A stretch of 57,347 bases of DNA from an uncultured Lachnospiraceae bacterium (GCA_946557105.1 CAMNSZ010000017.1:1-57347), one strand, 5' to 3'; shown: positions 35,913 through 44,287, numbered from the stretch's first letter. The notes: generated by a model from the sequence alone, not told the origin. A program made the numbers and translations.

Positions 35913-37222
35913 GGAGTAGCTCCTTCCCTCTCATCCTCGTTATCTTCCAAGACATCGCTTTCCAGCACTACCTTTATGCTCCATGGCGGCACCGGCGCCC
36001 TATGCTCGTCCTCGTCCAAAAAGGCGAATATCACATCATAATCGGGCATTTTCTCCGGATAAATACCATAACCGTCCGTAAAATAAATCAAACCCTTTAG
36101 ATTTTCAAATTCTCCTCGTTCCTTAAGCTCCTCTATATAAGCAAACGCCGGACGAAAATCTGTGGCGCCAAAGCCTGTCAGCTTCCCATACTGCATAAAT
36201 TTTTTAAAGTCGTCATCATCCGTAATTTTAGTGTCGCTTCTCACCTCGTTATCACACTGAAGAATGTGAACGTTCATTTTATGGAAAAAGCTTTCGCTTT
36301 CCTTCAAAATGGAATATGTCTTCTGCAGAAACGCCTTTACCACCCCACCCCTGCAGGATGCGGAGGTATCAATGGCGATCACAAACTCCTTAACCTTATT
36401 AACCTCCTTATATTCCAACGGCTCTATCAACGGCATATTACCGTAATTCTCCAGTCCATAGGTATAATAAATATAATCAAATTCATCATCATTGACTGAG
36501 ATATCCTCTCCCAGAACCGTGAAACGCCTTAAAATCCCGCTATAATCATAACGGTCTCTGGTAGTCTCCTCAAGATTTTTTTCAAGGCTTTCCGTTCCCT
36601 GTCTCGCCTTGGTAAAGGATTTCAAATCCGCCTTGATACGCTCACTCAGCTTCTTCCACTGCTCTGCGGAAACCGCAAGCTCCTCCTTCGGCGTCCAAAG
36701 GTCATGCACATCCCTCTTAAACAGGCGCATAAGCTCTTCCTTTTCCGAAGAGGTTATCGGATTGCGTCGCAGATACCTATATACACGCTCCGCCGTGAGC
36801 GGTCCGATATCCTCTCCCAGAACCCGAAGCTTTCGTCTCATATCCTCATCCTCTTTTAAAGCCGCACCCGTAAGCCTTATATCCAAAATCACATTTTCCA
36901 CTGCAATATCCGCCGCCAGATTCCACAAATCCTTATCCAGCCTGTCATACTGAAAACCGTGAAAAAATATGCAGTGAAGCAACAAATGCAAATAACACCG
37001 GGTAATATATCCGGGTTCTCTCTCATAACCCTTCAGGATAAAAACCGGGTCATAATAGAAAATACCTCCATCCGTTGCAATGCCCCCCAAACCGGGCATT
37101 TCCCTCCGCAAAAGTCTGGCAAGCGCCGCATCAAAAAAGCGCAGGTGAATCAAAATATCATCATGGGCAATCGTCAGCACCTCCGTAGAAAGTGCGGCAA
37201 TTTTCTTAGCATTTTCCTCCAT
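35909..37222 (-). CDS. VWA-like protein with DUF2201-type N-terminal domain
   Basis: A 437-residue cytoplasmic protein. The N-terminal half (about 20-260) resembles the DUF2201 putative metallopeptidase region, including LHLLLHCIFFHGF. The usual Glu of an HExxH motif is replaced by Leu, so protease activity is doubtful. The C-terminal half is a VWA-like domain with the metal-site motif AIDTSAS (near 290) and a later TGFGATDF. It is first in a VWA-MoxR-LRR unit, coupled to the ATPase by an ATGA overlap. GGAGG precedes the ATG. Confidence 0.88.
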   Translation of the reverse strand: MEENAKKIAALSTEVLTIAHDDILIHLRFFDAALARLLRREMPGLGGIATDGGIFYYDPVFILKGYEREPGYITRCYLHLLLHCIFFHGFQYDRLDKDLWNLAADIAVENVILDIRLTGAALKEDEDMRRKLRVLGEDIGPLTAERVYRYLRRNPITSSEKEELMRLFKRDVHDLWTPKEELAVSAEQWKKLSERIKADLKSFTKARQGTESLEKNLEETTRDRYDYSGILRRFTVLGEDISVNDDEFDYIYYTYGLENYGNMPLIEPLEYKEVNKVKEFVIAIDTSASCRGGVVKAFLQKTYSILKESESFFHKMNVHILQCDNEVRSDTKITDDDDFKKFMQYGKLTGFGATDFRPAFAYIEELKERGEFENLKGLIYFTDGYGIYPEKMPDYDVIFAFLDEDEHRAPVPPWSIKVVLESDVLEDNEDEREGATP

Positions 37223-37255
37223 TTGCGCCTCCTGCCTTTCACGATTCTTTTCAAT

Positions 37256-37285
37256 ATTTTAGCATATATCCCCGGCTTCCCGCAA
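37256..37285 (-). promoter_or_regulatory. Candidate promoter for the VWA-MoxR-LRR unit
   Basis: On the minus strand TTGCGG (37285-37280) and TAAAAT (37261-37256) are 18 bp apart, with TG one base before the -10. The leader would be about 27 nt. Confidence 0.5.
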
Positions 37286-37340
37286 GTAGAGTAAACGACG
37301 GCGGTTCGACCCGTTAAAACTGTTACTCCTGACATGTGAA

Positions 37341-37369
37341 TGCGGCTTGACTGTCTCTGCCAAGCCGCT
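37341..37369 (-). other. Hairpin downstream of spoIIID
   Basis: GCGGCTTG and CAAGCCGC pair around an 11-base loop, just after the spoIIID stop. No T-run follows, so it may stabilise the mRNA end rather than terminate. Confidence 0.45.
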
Positions 37370-37376
37370 TCCCGCA

Positions 37377-37628
37377 TCAGTGTTGATGCAGATATTTCTC
37401 TTTTGTAGCAAGACCTCCCCTGATATGTCTTTCGGATTTATTGACATCCAAAACCTTTCTTGCCTGCTTGGCAAGCGCCGGGTTAATTTGCATGAGTCGG
37501 TCAGTGACGTCTTTATGTACCGTGCTTTTGCTTACTCCGAACTCTTTTGCCGTCTGTCGCACCGTGGCATTATAATCAATAATATAATTCGCAATGCTTA
37601 TGGCACGCTCCTCGATATAATCTTTCAA
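37377..37628 (-). CDS. spoIIID: Sporulation transcription factor SpoIIID
   Basis: A DNA-binding regulator of mother-cell gene expression after sigma-E activation. The 83-residue protein has the SpoIIID start (KDYIEERAISIANYIID) and a helix-turn-helix TVRQTAKEFGVSKSTVHKDV. INPALAKQARKVLDVNKSERH and RGGLATKEKYL complete the family pattern. The start must be the TTG at 37628: the next in-frame ATG is beyond the helix-turn-helix, and GAGGGG lies seven bases upstream. That ribosome-binding site sits inside an inverted repeat that overlaps a sigma-E-like promoter. It shows the organism has the sporulation programme. Confidence 0.96.
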   Translation of the reverse strand: MKDYIEERAISIANYIIDYNATVRQTAKEFGVSKSTVHKDVTDRLMQINPALAKQARKVLDVNKSERHIRGGLATKEKYLHQH

Positions 37629-37635
37629 CAGAAAT

Positions 37636-37680
37636 CCCCTCAGAATACTTTTTTACCATTCTATGAAGCATTCTGAGGGG
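37636..37680 (-). repeat. Perfect 11-bp inverted repeat covering the spoIIID ribosome-binding site
   Basis: CCCCTCAGAAT (37636-37646) and ATTCTGAGGGG (37670-37680) are perfect complements separated by 23 bp. The gene-proximal arm contains the GAGGGG ribosome-binding site. The distal arm lies in the spacer of the sigma-E-like promoter, so it is transcribed only from upstream starts. Confidence 0.85.
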
Positions 37681-37687
37681 TTATGCC
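37658..37687 (-). promoter_or_regulatory. Sigma-E-like promoter of spoIIID
   Basis: On the minus strand GGCATAAC (37687-37680) and CATAGAAT (37665-37658) are separated by 14 bp. They fit the sporulation sigma-E pattern (-35 near KCATATT, -10 near CATACAAT). spoIIID is a known sigma-E target in Bacillus. The start would be near 37650. Confidence 0.65.
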
Positions 37688-37756
37688 TTTTATGTTTCCA
37701 CTTTCCATAGACCGGCAACCTGTGAATTCGGGCGTCAACAGAAATTTATCAATCAA

Positions 37757-37915
37757 TTACCTCTTCTGATTGACCGGTCCGATACCCTCTTCCCTTACAT
37801 TGTGCCGTTGGTTTTGGTTTTCGGGCTTATCCTTTTCCGTAACGGAATTAAATCTGTTCAGAGATCTCTGCTCATTCATTTGTTCCTGCTTTTTCCTGTT
37901 CAAATCCTTCTGCAT
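37757..37915 (-). CDS. Small basic hydrophilic protein (52 aa), undescribed
   Basis: An ATG at 37915 with GAGGTG seven bases upstream opens a 52-codon frame ending in TAA. The product starts MQKDLNRKKQEQMNEQRSLN and ends GIGPVNQKR. It is rich in Asn, Gln, Lys, Arg and Glu, has no Cys or membrane segment, and is probably disordered. It lies between trkH and spoIIID on the same strand. Its composition recalls minor small spore proteins, but I see no homology and cannot name a family. The excellent ribosome-binding site is the main evidence that it is translated. Confidence 0.65.
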   Translation of the reverse strand: MQKDLNRKKQEQMNEQRSLNRFNSVTEKDKPENQNQRHNVREEGIGPVNQKR

Positions 37916-38045
37916 GATCAATCACCTCGACAATAGCATTCCCAAAAACAGACGTGATAATCCAGATTTCCCTACTGTTTTTTTGTACTGCCCTTATTGC
38001 CCTGCCTACGGCGACAATGTAATATACATGGAGGATTTCTTCCGC

Positions 38046-39500
38046 TTATCTATGCTTCCACGTCGTCCTTGAAAAGAAAATCAGAATCGGAAAAATTTCC
38101 AGTCTTCCCGCCAGCATATCCATAATCAGAACCAGCTTTGAAAACGGGCTGTACATACTGAAATTACAGACCGGACCCACAGCCTCAAGACCGGGTCCGA
38201 TATTGTTAAAGCAGGACAACACCGCCGAAAAATTTGTCATCGGCGACAGATTATCCAAGGATACAGCCATAAAACTCAACAAAACGATCGTGACATAGGC
38301 TGCCAGATAAGCGTTAGTGTTCTGCACAATCTTCTCGTCCACAACATGCCCGTTTATCCGAACCACCTGAACCTTTTGAGGATGAACAATCTGTTGTACA
38401 CTCCTTCTAAGGCTTTTTAACATAAGCAGCGCCCTGCCGCATTTGAAGCCTCCCCCCGTACTCCCTGCACATGCTCCTATCACCATCAAAAACAACAGGA
38501 TTGCTTTGGAAAAGCTTGGCCACAAATCAAAGTCCGCGGAGGCAAAGCCCGTAGTAGTAACTATGCTTGCCACCTGAAGGGAGGCATGGCGCAGGGTTTC
38601 TCCCAAGGTATCATAAAAGCCTTTTAAATTCCATGTAATCAATGCAATACTGCCCACGACAACGCCCAGATACAGTCTCAGCTCCTCATCCTTAAAAACA
38701 CTTTTGAACTGCTTGATCATCAATAAATAATAGCAGCTGAAATTCACCCCAAACAGCAGCATAAATACCGTACACACATTCTGCAGGTAAGGGCTATAAC
38801 TGATAAGACTGTCATTTCGCACGCCAAAGCCTCCTGTGCCCGCCGTTCCAAAGGCGGTACATACAGCGTCAAAAAGCGGCATTCTCCCTATCAAAAGAAA
38901 TATAATATTAAGTATCGTCAAAAGTACATACATGCAATAAAGCAGCCCTGCCGTTTTTTTCATCTGCGGTACCAGCTTACCCACATTAGGACCCGGACTT
39001 TCTGCCCGCAGTAAGTGCATGGTAAATCCGCTGTTACCCTCGTTGGCGGAAGAAATTGCCAGCAGAAATACCAGCACTCCCATTCCGCCCAGCCAGTGAC
39101 TGAAGCTGCGCCAATATAAAATTCCCTTGGAAAGGCTCTCCACATCTGCCAAAATAGTGGCGCCTGTAGTGGTAAAGCCTGACACTATTTCAAAGAGCGC
39201 ATCAATATAATTAGGAATTGCACCCGAAAAATAAAACGGCAGACATCCCAAAAGACTCATTACAATCCAACTGATGCCCACACAGACCAAGCCTTCCTTG
39301 GCATAAAATTTCTTTTTGTAGCCCTTGCACAAAAAACTTAGGAAAATCGCCGCAAAAAGAGTAATGACCATACTAACGACAAAGCCCGTCGCAGACGCCC
39401 ATGCCTGTTCGCACATGCTTATAAGCAGCGCCGGAAGCATAAAAATCACTTCCACATACAGGATTCTGCCTATAAATCTGCCTATCATCTTATAATTCAT
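38046..39500 (-). CDS. trkH: Trk-type potassium uptake membrane protein TrkH
   Basis: A potassium-conducting membrane protein of 484 residues. Four pore repeats are visible, including VSGFTTTGATIL, AFGTAGTGGFGV, TTTGFAS and FNNIGPGLEAVG, the K+ filter segments. GACAGSTGGGFKCGR is typical of the family. It works with the cytoplasmic gating protein TrkA, encoded immediately upstream, 43 bp away. The ATG at 39500 has AAGG upstream but poor spacing; an in-frame TTG at 39554 overlapping trkA is possible. Confidence 0.93.
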   Translation of the reverse strand: MNYKMIGRFIGRILYVEVIFMLPALLISMCEQAWASATGFVVSMVITLFAAIFLSFLCKGYKKKFYAKEGLVCVGISWIVMSLLGCLPFYFSGAIPNYIDALFEIVSGFTTTGATILADVESLSKGILYWRSFSHWLGGMGVLVFLLAISSANEGNSGFTMHLLRAESPGPNVGKLVPQMKKTAGLLYCMYVLLTILNIIFLLIGRMPLFDAVCTAFGTAGTGGFGVRNDSLISYSPYLQNVCTVFMLLFGVNFSCYYLLMIKQFKSVFKDEELRLYLGVVVGSIALITWNLKGFYDTLGETLRHASLQVASIVTTTGFASADFDLWPSFSKAILLFLMVIGACAGSTGGGFKCGRALLMLKSLRRSVQQIVHPQKVQVVRINGHVVDEKIVQNTNAYLAAYVTIVLLSFMAVSLDNLSPMTNFSAVLSCFNNIGPGLEAVGPVCNFSMYSPFSKLVLIMDMLAGRLEIFPILIFFSRTTWKHR

Positions 39501-39543
39501 AACCTTGAAATCCCTTCCGTAAAACTTTTTGGTACATGATGCA

Positions 39544-40905
39544 CTAAGCCTCAAATATATCGTTTAACTGATAAAGCACTTTGTCGCCGTTGGTAACGAT
39601 TATTACCGTATCTCCCTTCTCGAAGAAAGAATCGCCGTTTGGTATTTCAGTCTTAGAGCCCTTCGTGATGCATGCCACCAGCACATTTTTCTTAAGCTTT
39701 AGCTGCCTTAACGGCTCTCCGCAATGCAAGACCGCATCATCCACCAAAAACTCCATTGCCTCTGCCTGTCCGTCCGCAATAGAATGCATTGTCAACGCTC
39801 CCCCCGTCTGCTCCTTCATTGCCCGCACAAATCGAACGATGGTGTTACAGCAAAGCTCCTTCGGGCTAATCATGCTGCCAAGGGAAAGGGCGTCCAAAAT
39901 ATTACTGTTCCCCATCCTGCTCAGCTTGGTAATTACCTGTGGTACGCCGCAGCTTGCTCCGTACAAAGAAATAATCATATTGAGCTCGTCCAAATCCGTT
40001 GCCGTTACCAAAGCGTCGCACTCGCTGATACCTTCTCCTTCCAGTAAAAATTCACTGCTTGCGTCTCCCTCTATAATACATGCGGAGGGAAGATTACTTG
40101 CCAGCTGTACGCACCGCGCAGGATTTTTCTCAATGATTTGCACGGCTATTCCGCTTTTTTGAAGCTGCTTTGCCAAGTAAAAGCTCACTCGCCCGCCGCC
40201 GCAAATCAGAACTCTCTTTACCTTATGGGTAACAATACCAAGATTATGCAGTAAAATAGCCAAATTATTAGTGGGCGCGGTTACAAATATACGGTCTCCC
40301 TCTCTCAATACAAAATTGCCGTCCGGGGCCACGGCCGTTTTGTTTCTTAATACGGCACACACCAGAATTTTGCACTTTACAATATTATTCATGTCATTCA
40401 ACGCTATATTACACAGCTTACTGCCTGCGTCCACGCGAAGCTCTGCTATTTCCACGCGGCCCTTGGCGAAGGTATCCCTCTTTAGAAAACCGGGATATTT
40501 CAATAATCTTTCTATTTCCACTGCCGCCTGATTTTCCGGATTGACAGACATGGAAAGCGCGAACATATCCCTCATCTTATACATCTGTTCTGCATACTCA
40601 GGATTACGTATTCTTGCAATTGTATGTATGTTAGGGTTTATTCCGTGAGCCGTCATACAGCATAACAGATTAATTTCATCGGCGCCGGCCACCGCAATCA
40701 GAAGATTTGCCTCCTTCACTCCAGCCTGCTCCAGCGTCTCCATGGAGGCGCAATTCCCCTGAACCACCATAACGTCATACCGTACCTGACTTTCCTCCAA
40801 TATCTTAAGACTATCATCAATCAGTGTTAAGTCATACCCCTCTGCCGAGAGCTGACGGGTAAGCGTAACCCCCATTTTCCCTGCGCCCGCAATAATGATT
40901 TTCAC
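39544..40905 (-). CDS. trkA: Trk potassium uptake regulatory protein TrkA
   Basis: A cytoplasmic gating subunit for TrkH, 453 residues. It has two RCK halves: each begins with a Rossmann NAD-binding domain (IIIAGAGKMGVTLTRQL and VLICGGGRVSFYLAKQL) and ends in a TrkA-C domain. The start is a GTG at 40905 with GGAGG before it; the longer frame has no good site. It precedes trkH. A TTGTTA/TATAAT promoter lies upstream, and the transcript probably continues through trkH and the small gene. Confidence 0.95.
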   Translation of the reverse strand: MKIIIAGAGKMGVTLTRQLSAEGYDLTLIDDSLKILEESQVRYDVMVVQGNCASMETLEQAGVKEANLLIAVAGADEINLLCCMTAHGINPNIHTIARIRNPEYAEQMYKMRDMFALSMSVNPENQAAVEIERLLKYPGFLKRDTFAKGRVEIAELRVDAGSKLCNIALNDMNNIVKCKILVCAVLRNKTAVAPDGNFVLREGDRIFVTAPTNNLAILLHNLGIVTHKVKRVLICGGGRVSFYLAKQLQKSGIAVQIIEKNPARCVQLASNLPSACIIEGDASSEFLLEGEGISECDALVTATDLDELNMIISLYGASCGVPQVITKLSRMGNSNILDALSLGSMISPKELCCNTIVRFVRAMKEQTGGALTMHSIADGQAEAMEFLVDDAVLHCGEPLRQLKLKKNVLVACITKGSKTEIPNGDSFFEKGDTVIIVTNGDKVLYQLNDIFEA

Positions 40906-40956
40906 AAGTATCCTCCATATTTTAATACAGCTATATTTATTTTTAGATATAGCCCT

Positions 40957-40984
40957 ATTATAGCATGTATTTTGTAAATAACAA
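40957..40984 (-). promoter_or_regulatory. Promoter for trkA-trkH
   Basis: On the minus strand TTGTTA (40984-40979) and a perfect extended -10 TGCTATAAT (-10 at 40962-40957) are 16 bp apart. A GCTATAT/ATATAGC inverted repeat (40930-40953) lies at the start of the leader. Confidence 0.62.
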
Positions 40985-41001
40985 CATATCAAATATTTTC
41001 C

Positions 41002-41997
41002 CTAAACCTCTACCAGCTCCTTTCTTGCACTTATATAGCGGTACACTCGGTCAGACAGCATTTCACTTTCGCCAAACACCGCATTCGTATGCCCAATTGC
41101 CTCCTTCATCTCTCCCAGTATTTTATGCCTTACCGGATGAACCACAGCCTCATGTATACTTGTAAACCCCACATAATAGTCACCCTCCAATATCTCGGCA
41201 AGACGCTCCTTTACTCCCGGATAAAAATAAGCGATTGCTCCGTTCAAGCCTCTGGCAGTACTCACCCGGTAACCTCGCAAGCCCTCCGCCTCATCCTCTG
41301 CATGTATAACTATGGGAGTTCCCTCCTCCCCCGGCATGAAAACCCCCTCTTGTGGGTCATGGACACACCGCAAATCCGTACTATGATAAAGTCTGGGCGG
41401 CATCTTGGCATAGGTATTCAGCAAAGCATTTGTCAAAACCGCCTCCCCTGAAAGCTTACCCTTTTCCAACATATTGCGTCCTATCTTCATCGTCATAAAA
41501 TCCTCAGCCGACTCATAAACCAAAGCATAAAGCACCAACGCCACATCATCAAAGCGCCAGTAAATACAATTCTCCAGCTCTGACGCATTACGGCTATAGC
41601 TAATCGGACGCAATATAAGGCGGTCATTTTCCAGCCCGTAAGCATTGCTCCTTTTGAATGTACTGTCCGCTGCCTCCCCCATATCTTGCAGCTTAGCCGC
41701 TATTTCAGGCAGCACTCCCTGCCAGCCCTCGCATTTAAATTTTTCGTACATAGGGCGGACCTGCCAGTAAAGCATACCTCGTAGCGTTTTGTTATTGGAT
41801 GTCGCATATATTATATCCTCATAAATCATCGTATCCTCGCTCCCGCGGCAGCTTAAATTAATGAATTTCACAATCTTCAGGGTTTGAGCCTCCGTACAGA
41901 CCCTGCCCCTTTCCAAAAGCTTTACCTCCTTTCCCTCTGCGCCGTTTTGCTGCAGAATATTGCGATAAAGCTCCCTCTTAAATTCTTCGTAGGTCAT
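41002..41997 (-). CDS. DUF5688-like protein
   Basis: A 331-residue cytoplasmic protein of unknown function. The start MTYEEFKRELYRNILQQN, the central LRPISYSRN and LEKGKLSGEAVLTNALLN, and the C-terminal YYVGFTSIHEAVVHP resemble the DUF5688 family as I remember it in Lachnospiraceae. Such genes are often present in several copies. GGAG before the ATG at 41997 fixes the start. Upstream lies an exact palindrome next to a -10-like element. It is separated from the NYN gene by a terminator, so it has its own promoter. Confidence 0.72.
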   Translation of the reverse strand: MTYEEFKRELYRNILQQNGAEGKEVKLLERGRVCTEAQTLKIVKFINLSCRGSEDTMIYEDIIYATSNNKTLRGMLYWQVRPMYEKFKCEGWQGVLPEIAAKLQDMGEAADSTFKRSNAYGLENDRLILRPISYSRNASELENCIYWRFDDVALVLYALVYESAEDFMTMKIGRNMLEKGKLSGEAVLTNALLNTYAKMPPRLYHSTDLRCVHDPQEGVFMPGEEGTPIVIHAEDEAEGLRGYRVSTARGLNGAIAYFYPGVKERLAEILEGDYYVGFTSIHEAVVHPVRHKILGEMKEAIGHTNAVFGESEMLSDRVYRYISARKELVEV

Positions 41998-42050
41998 TAA
42001 CAGTCTCCTTTCCCTTGAATAAATATTTGATTTCATAAAATTGGATAATA

Positions 42051-42066
42051 TCGACCGATAGGTCGA
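42051..42066. promoter_or_regulatory. 16-bp palindrome upstream of the DUF5688-like gene (possible operator)
   Basis: TCGACC, GATA, GGTCGA forms a perfect 6-bp inverted repeat directly beside a TATTAT -10-like sequence on the minus strand, about 55 bp before the ATG. Its size and symmetry suit a TetR-like or similar dimeric regulator. Confidence 0.4.
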
Positions 42067-42095
42067 AGAATAATAGACTATAAAAACATATCATA

Positions 42096-42129
42096 AAAAG
42101 CACAGACTGTCAATCAGCACTGTGCTTTT
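42096..42129 (-). terminator. Terminator of the NYN protein gene
   Basis: AAAAGCACAG and CTGTGCTTTT pair around a 14-base loop. The minus strand continues as TTTTTA. It lies about 55 bp after the stop codon at 42183. Confidence 0.85.
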
Positions 42130-42182
42130 CAAAAAACCTTTCATATAAATACGCCTTAAAATACAGGGCGGTTGAGCAAAAG

Positions 42183-42971
42183 TCAAGGATTATCCCGTCT
42201 TCTAATATATACCACCGAATGAATCCCGTCTCCCGTATCCTCAAATTTTAATTCAAATTTATCCTGATGCTTTTTAATAAATTGTGTAACGCTTCTGTAT
42301 CCGTAATTGCGCGCATCAAATCCCGATATCTGTTTCCCTATGGCGGCGCCTATCCTTGAAAGATTTTCCCAATCATCCTCAATTATATCAAGTATGCTCT
42401 CAACAATGTCCTCCTCCGCAGGAATACTAATAGCCTCCACAATATCCTCAGCTTCCGTCTCCTGAAGCTCTTCTAACGCAGCCTGCTCTTCCTCCTCCTC
42501 GATAAGGTCCGCACCCGTCTCTTCCTCAATCTCTTTTACCTTATAAATCAAATCAAGCACCTTGAACTCATCGCAGGCGCGCGCAAACGATTCATTGGTC
42601 TTATGCTCTCCCATCCCAATCAACGTCTTCCCCGACTCTTTTATCCTATACGCAAGCTTAGTAAAATCACAGTCGCTTGTAACCAGACAAATCACATCAA
42701 TTTCCCCATTATATAGAATGTCCATTGCATCAATTGTCAGCGCCTGATCCGCTATACTTTTCCCTTTGGTATAGGTAATTTGCAGCACAGGGGAAATGGC
42801 ATGCTTTGGCATCACCTTGTACCATGACCTTACGCTGGAGGAACTGACCGAACCGTATAAGCGGAAAATTTTAATTCTTCCAATCCGCATTGCTTCCTGC
42901 TTTATATATTCCGCATACTTCGGAGAAATGTTGTCCCCGTCAATTAATACCGCCACTTGATTTTCCTGCAT
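42183..42971 (-). CDS. NYN-domain protein with C-terminal OST-HTH/LOTUS domain
   Basis: A predicted RNA-processing protein of 262 residues. The NYN (PIN-like nuclease) domain covers about 1-150: VAVLIDGDNISPKY gives the first acidic site, DQALTIDAMD the second and LVTSDCDFTKLA the third. A very acidic linker (about 155-190, runs of Glu) leads to an OST-HTH/LOTUS domain (about 195-262, SRIGAAIGKQI, FDARNYGYRSVTQFI). The substrate is unknown. GGGAGGG before the ATG at 42971 fixes the start. Confidence 0.9.
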   Translation of the reverse strand: MQENQVAVLIDGDNISPKYAEYIKQEAMRIGRIKIFRLYGSVSSSSVRSWYKVMPKHAISPVLQITYTKGKSIADQALTIDAMDILYNGEIDVICLVTSDCDFTKLAYRIKESGKTLIGMGEHKTNESFARACDEFKVLDLIYKVKEIEEETGADLIEEEEEQAALEELQETEAEDIVEAISIPAEEDIVESILDIIEDDWENLSRIGAAIGKQISGFDARNYGYRSVTQFIKKHQDKFELKFEDTGDGIHSVVYIRRRDNP

Positions 42972-43042
42972 CCTAACCCTCCCGCACCGCATCATATATT
43001 TGTAAAGCCGCCGACGTTTCCCTCAGGGCGGAGAAACGGTAC

Positions 43043-44287
43043 TCAGATAATCCTTCTTACCGACAGAATCGTACGATATGCGGCATTGCTGACCTTTATA
43101 CCTGTCTTTACAGTGCTGGCGTGAACTATCAGACCCCCGCCAATGTACAGACCCACATGACCGTCATAGCATATCAGGTCGCCCGGCTCCGCTTCCGAGT
43201 ACTGCACCTCTCTGCCTGCGCTTCTCTGCTCATAGGAAGTACGTGGAAGCTTATAATTAAAATCACTGTACACTCGATAAGTAAAACCGGAGCAGTCTGC
43301 TCCTCCTGTCAGGCTGGTTCCTCCCAGAACATACGGATTTCCTATATACTGACAGGCATACTTCGCCACCTTTTTACCCAAATCGCTTCCCGACGCGTTG
43401 TCTATCGTGGCGGTATAATTGGTTGCAGTATACGTACCGTTTGCCGCCGAGGGCTTGTTTACTTTGTTTTGCTCCGCCTGAAGCCTTTTTAACTCCCTCT
43501 GTTCCTGCTGCAAAAGCTTCTTGGCAACGCTTGCCTCCTGCTTTGCCTTTTTTATCTCGGCGTCATAGTTGGCGGATTCTTTCTTTTTCTGCGCCAGCAT
43601 GGTATCCAGATTCGCTTTTTGATTCTGCAATGAGACCCTATCCTCCTCGAGCCGGGTTTTCTCTTCCTCCAGCCCCGTCTTCTCTGCCTCCAGCATATCC
43701 CACAAATCATGCACCTGATTCTTGGTCTCTTCAAATTCCTTCAGCTTTTCCCTGTCATATTCATAAACCCGTTCTATAAAATCCATGCGGTTGAGTAAAT
43801 CTCCCAACCCTTCTCCTATCACAAACATATTCAGGTAGGTAGCTTTACCGTTCTCATACATACGTCGTGCACGCATCGTCATATCCGACTGTTGCTTGTC
43901 CTGACGTTCTTTAGCCGCTATATACTCCTGCTCCGTAGCATTGATTTCCACCTGTTTATCCTCAAGCTCTGCCTCTTTGGCGGAAATTTCATCCTCTTTC
44001 ATGCCGATACTGGTCATGGTATTAATAATTTCCGCATTCAGGTCGTCAATTTTTTCTTGAATCAAATCCTGCTCGTCGGTCAGCGAGTCTATCCTATTGT
44101 TAATGTCGTTGATTTCCTGCTGCGTTTGGTCGATTTTATTTTGTATATCCGCAACCGTTGTCGCCCACACGGGAACTGCCTGTCCTGCAACAGTTAAAAC
44201 AAGTGCGCCTGTCAGCCCAAATATTACTATGAAATTTAGTGTCTTTTTCAATCTCTTCTTCATAGCATTAGCATAACACAAACGCAC
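43043..44287 (-). CDS. Secreted coiled-coil NlpC/P60 peptidoglycan hydrolase (CwlO/PcsB-like)
   Basis: An exported endopeptidase of about 414 residues. A signal peptide (about 10-42, ending VPVWA) is followed by a long coiled coil (45-285, repeated Ile/Leu/Glu heptads) and a Ser/Thr-rich linker. The NlpC/P60 domain (about 305-414) has its catalytic Cys in GGADCSGFTYRVY and His in YDGHVGLYIG. Such proteins cut stem peptides and are often held inactive by the coiled coil until FtsEX activates them. The GTG at 44287 has AAGGGTG upstream; the ATG at 44263 is an alternative. Confidence 0.92.
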   Translation of the reverse strand: MRLCYANAMKKRLKKTLNFIVIFGLTGALVLTVAGQAVPVWATTVADIQNKIDQTQQEINDINNRIDSLTDEQDLIQEKIDDLNAEIINTMTSIGMKEDEISAKEAELEDKQVEINATEQEYIAAKERQDKQQSDMTMRARRMYENGKATYLNMFVIGEGLGDLLNRMDFIERVYEYDREKLKEFEETKNQVHDLWDMLEAEKTGLEEEKTRLEEDRVSLQNQKANLDTMLAQKKKESANYDAEIKKAKQEASVAKKLLQQEQRELKRLQAEQNKVNKPSAANGTYTATNYTATIDNASGSDLGKKVAKYACQYIGNPYVLGGTSLTGGADCSGFTYRVYSDFNYKLPRTSYEQRSAGREVQYSEAEPGDLICYDGHVGLYIGGGLIVHASTVKTGIKVSNAAYRTILSVRRII

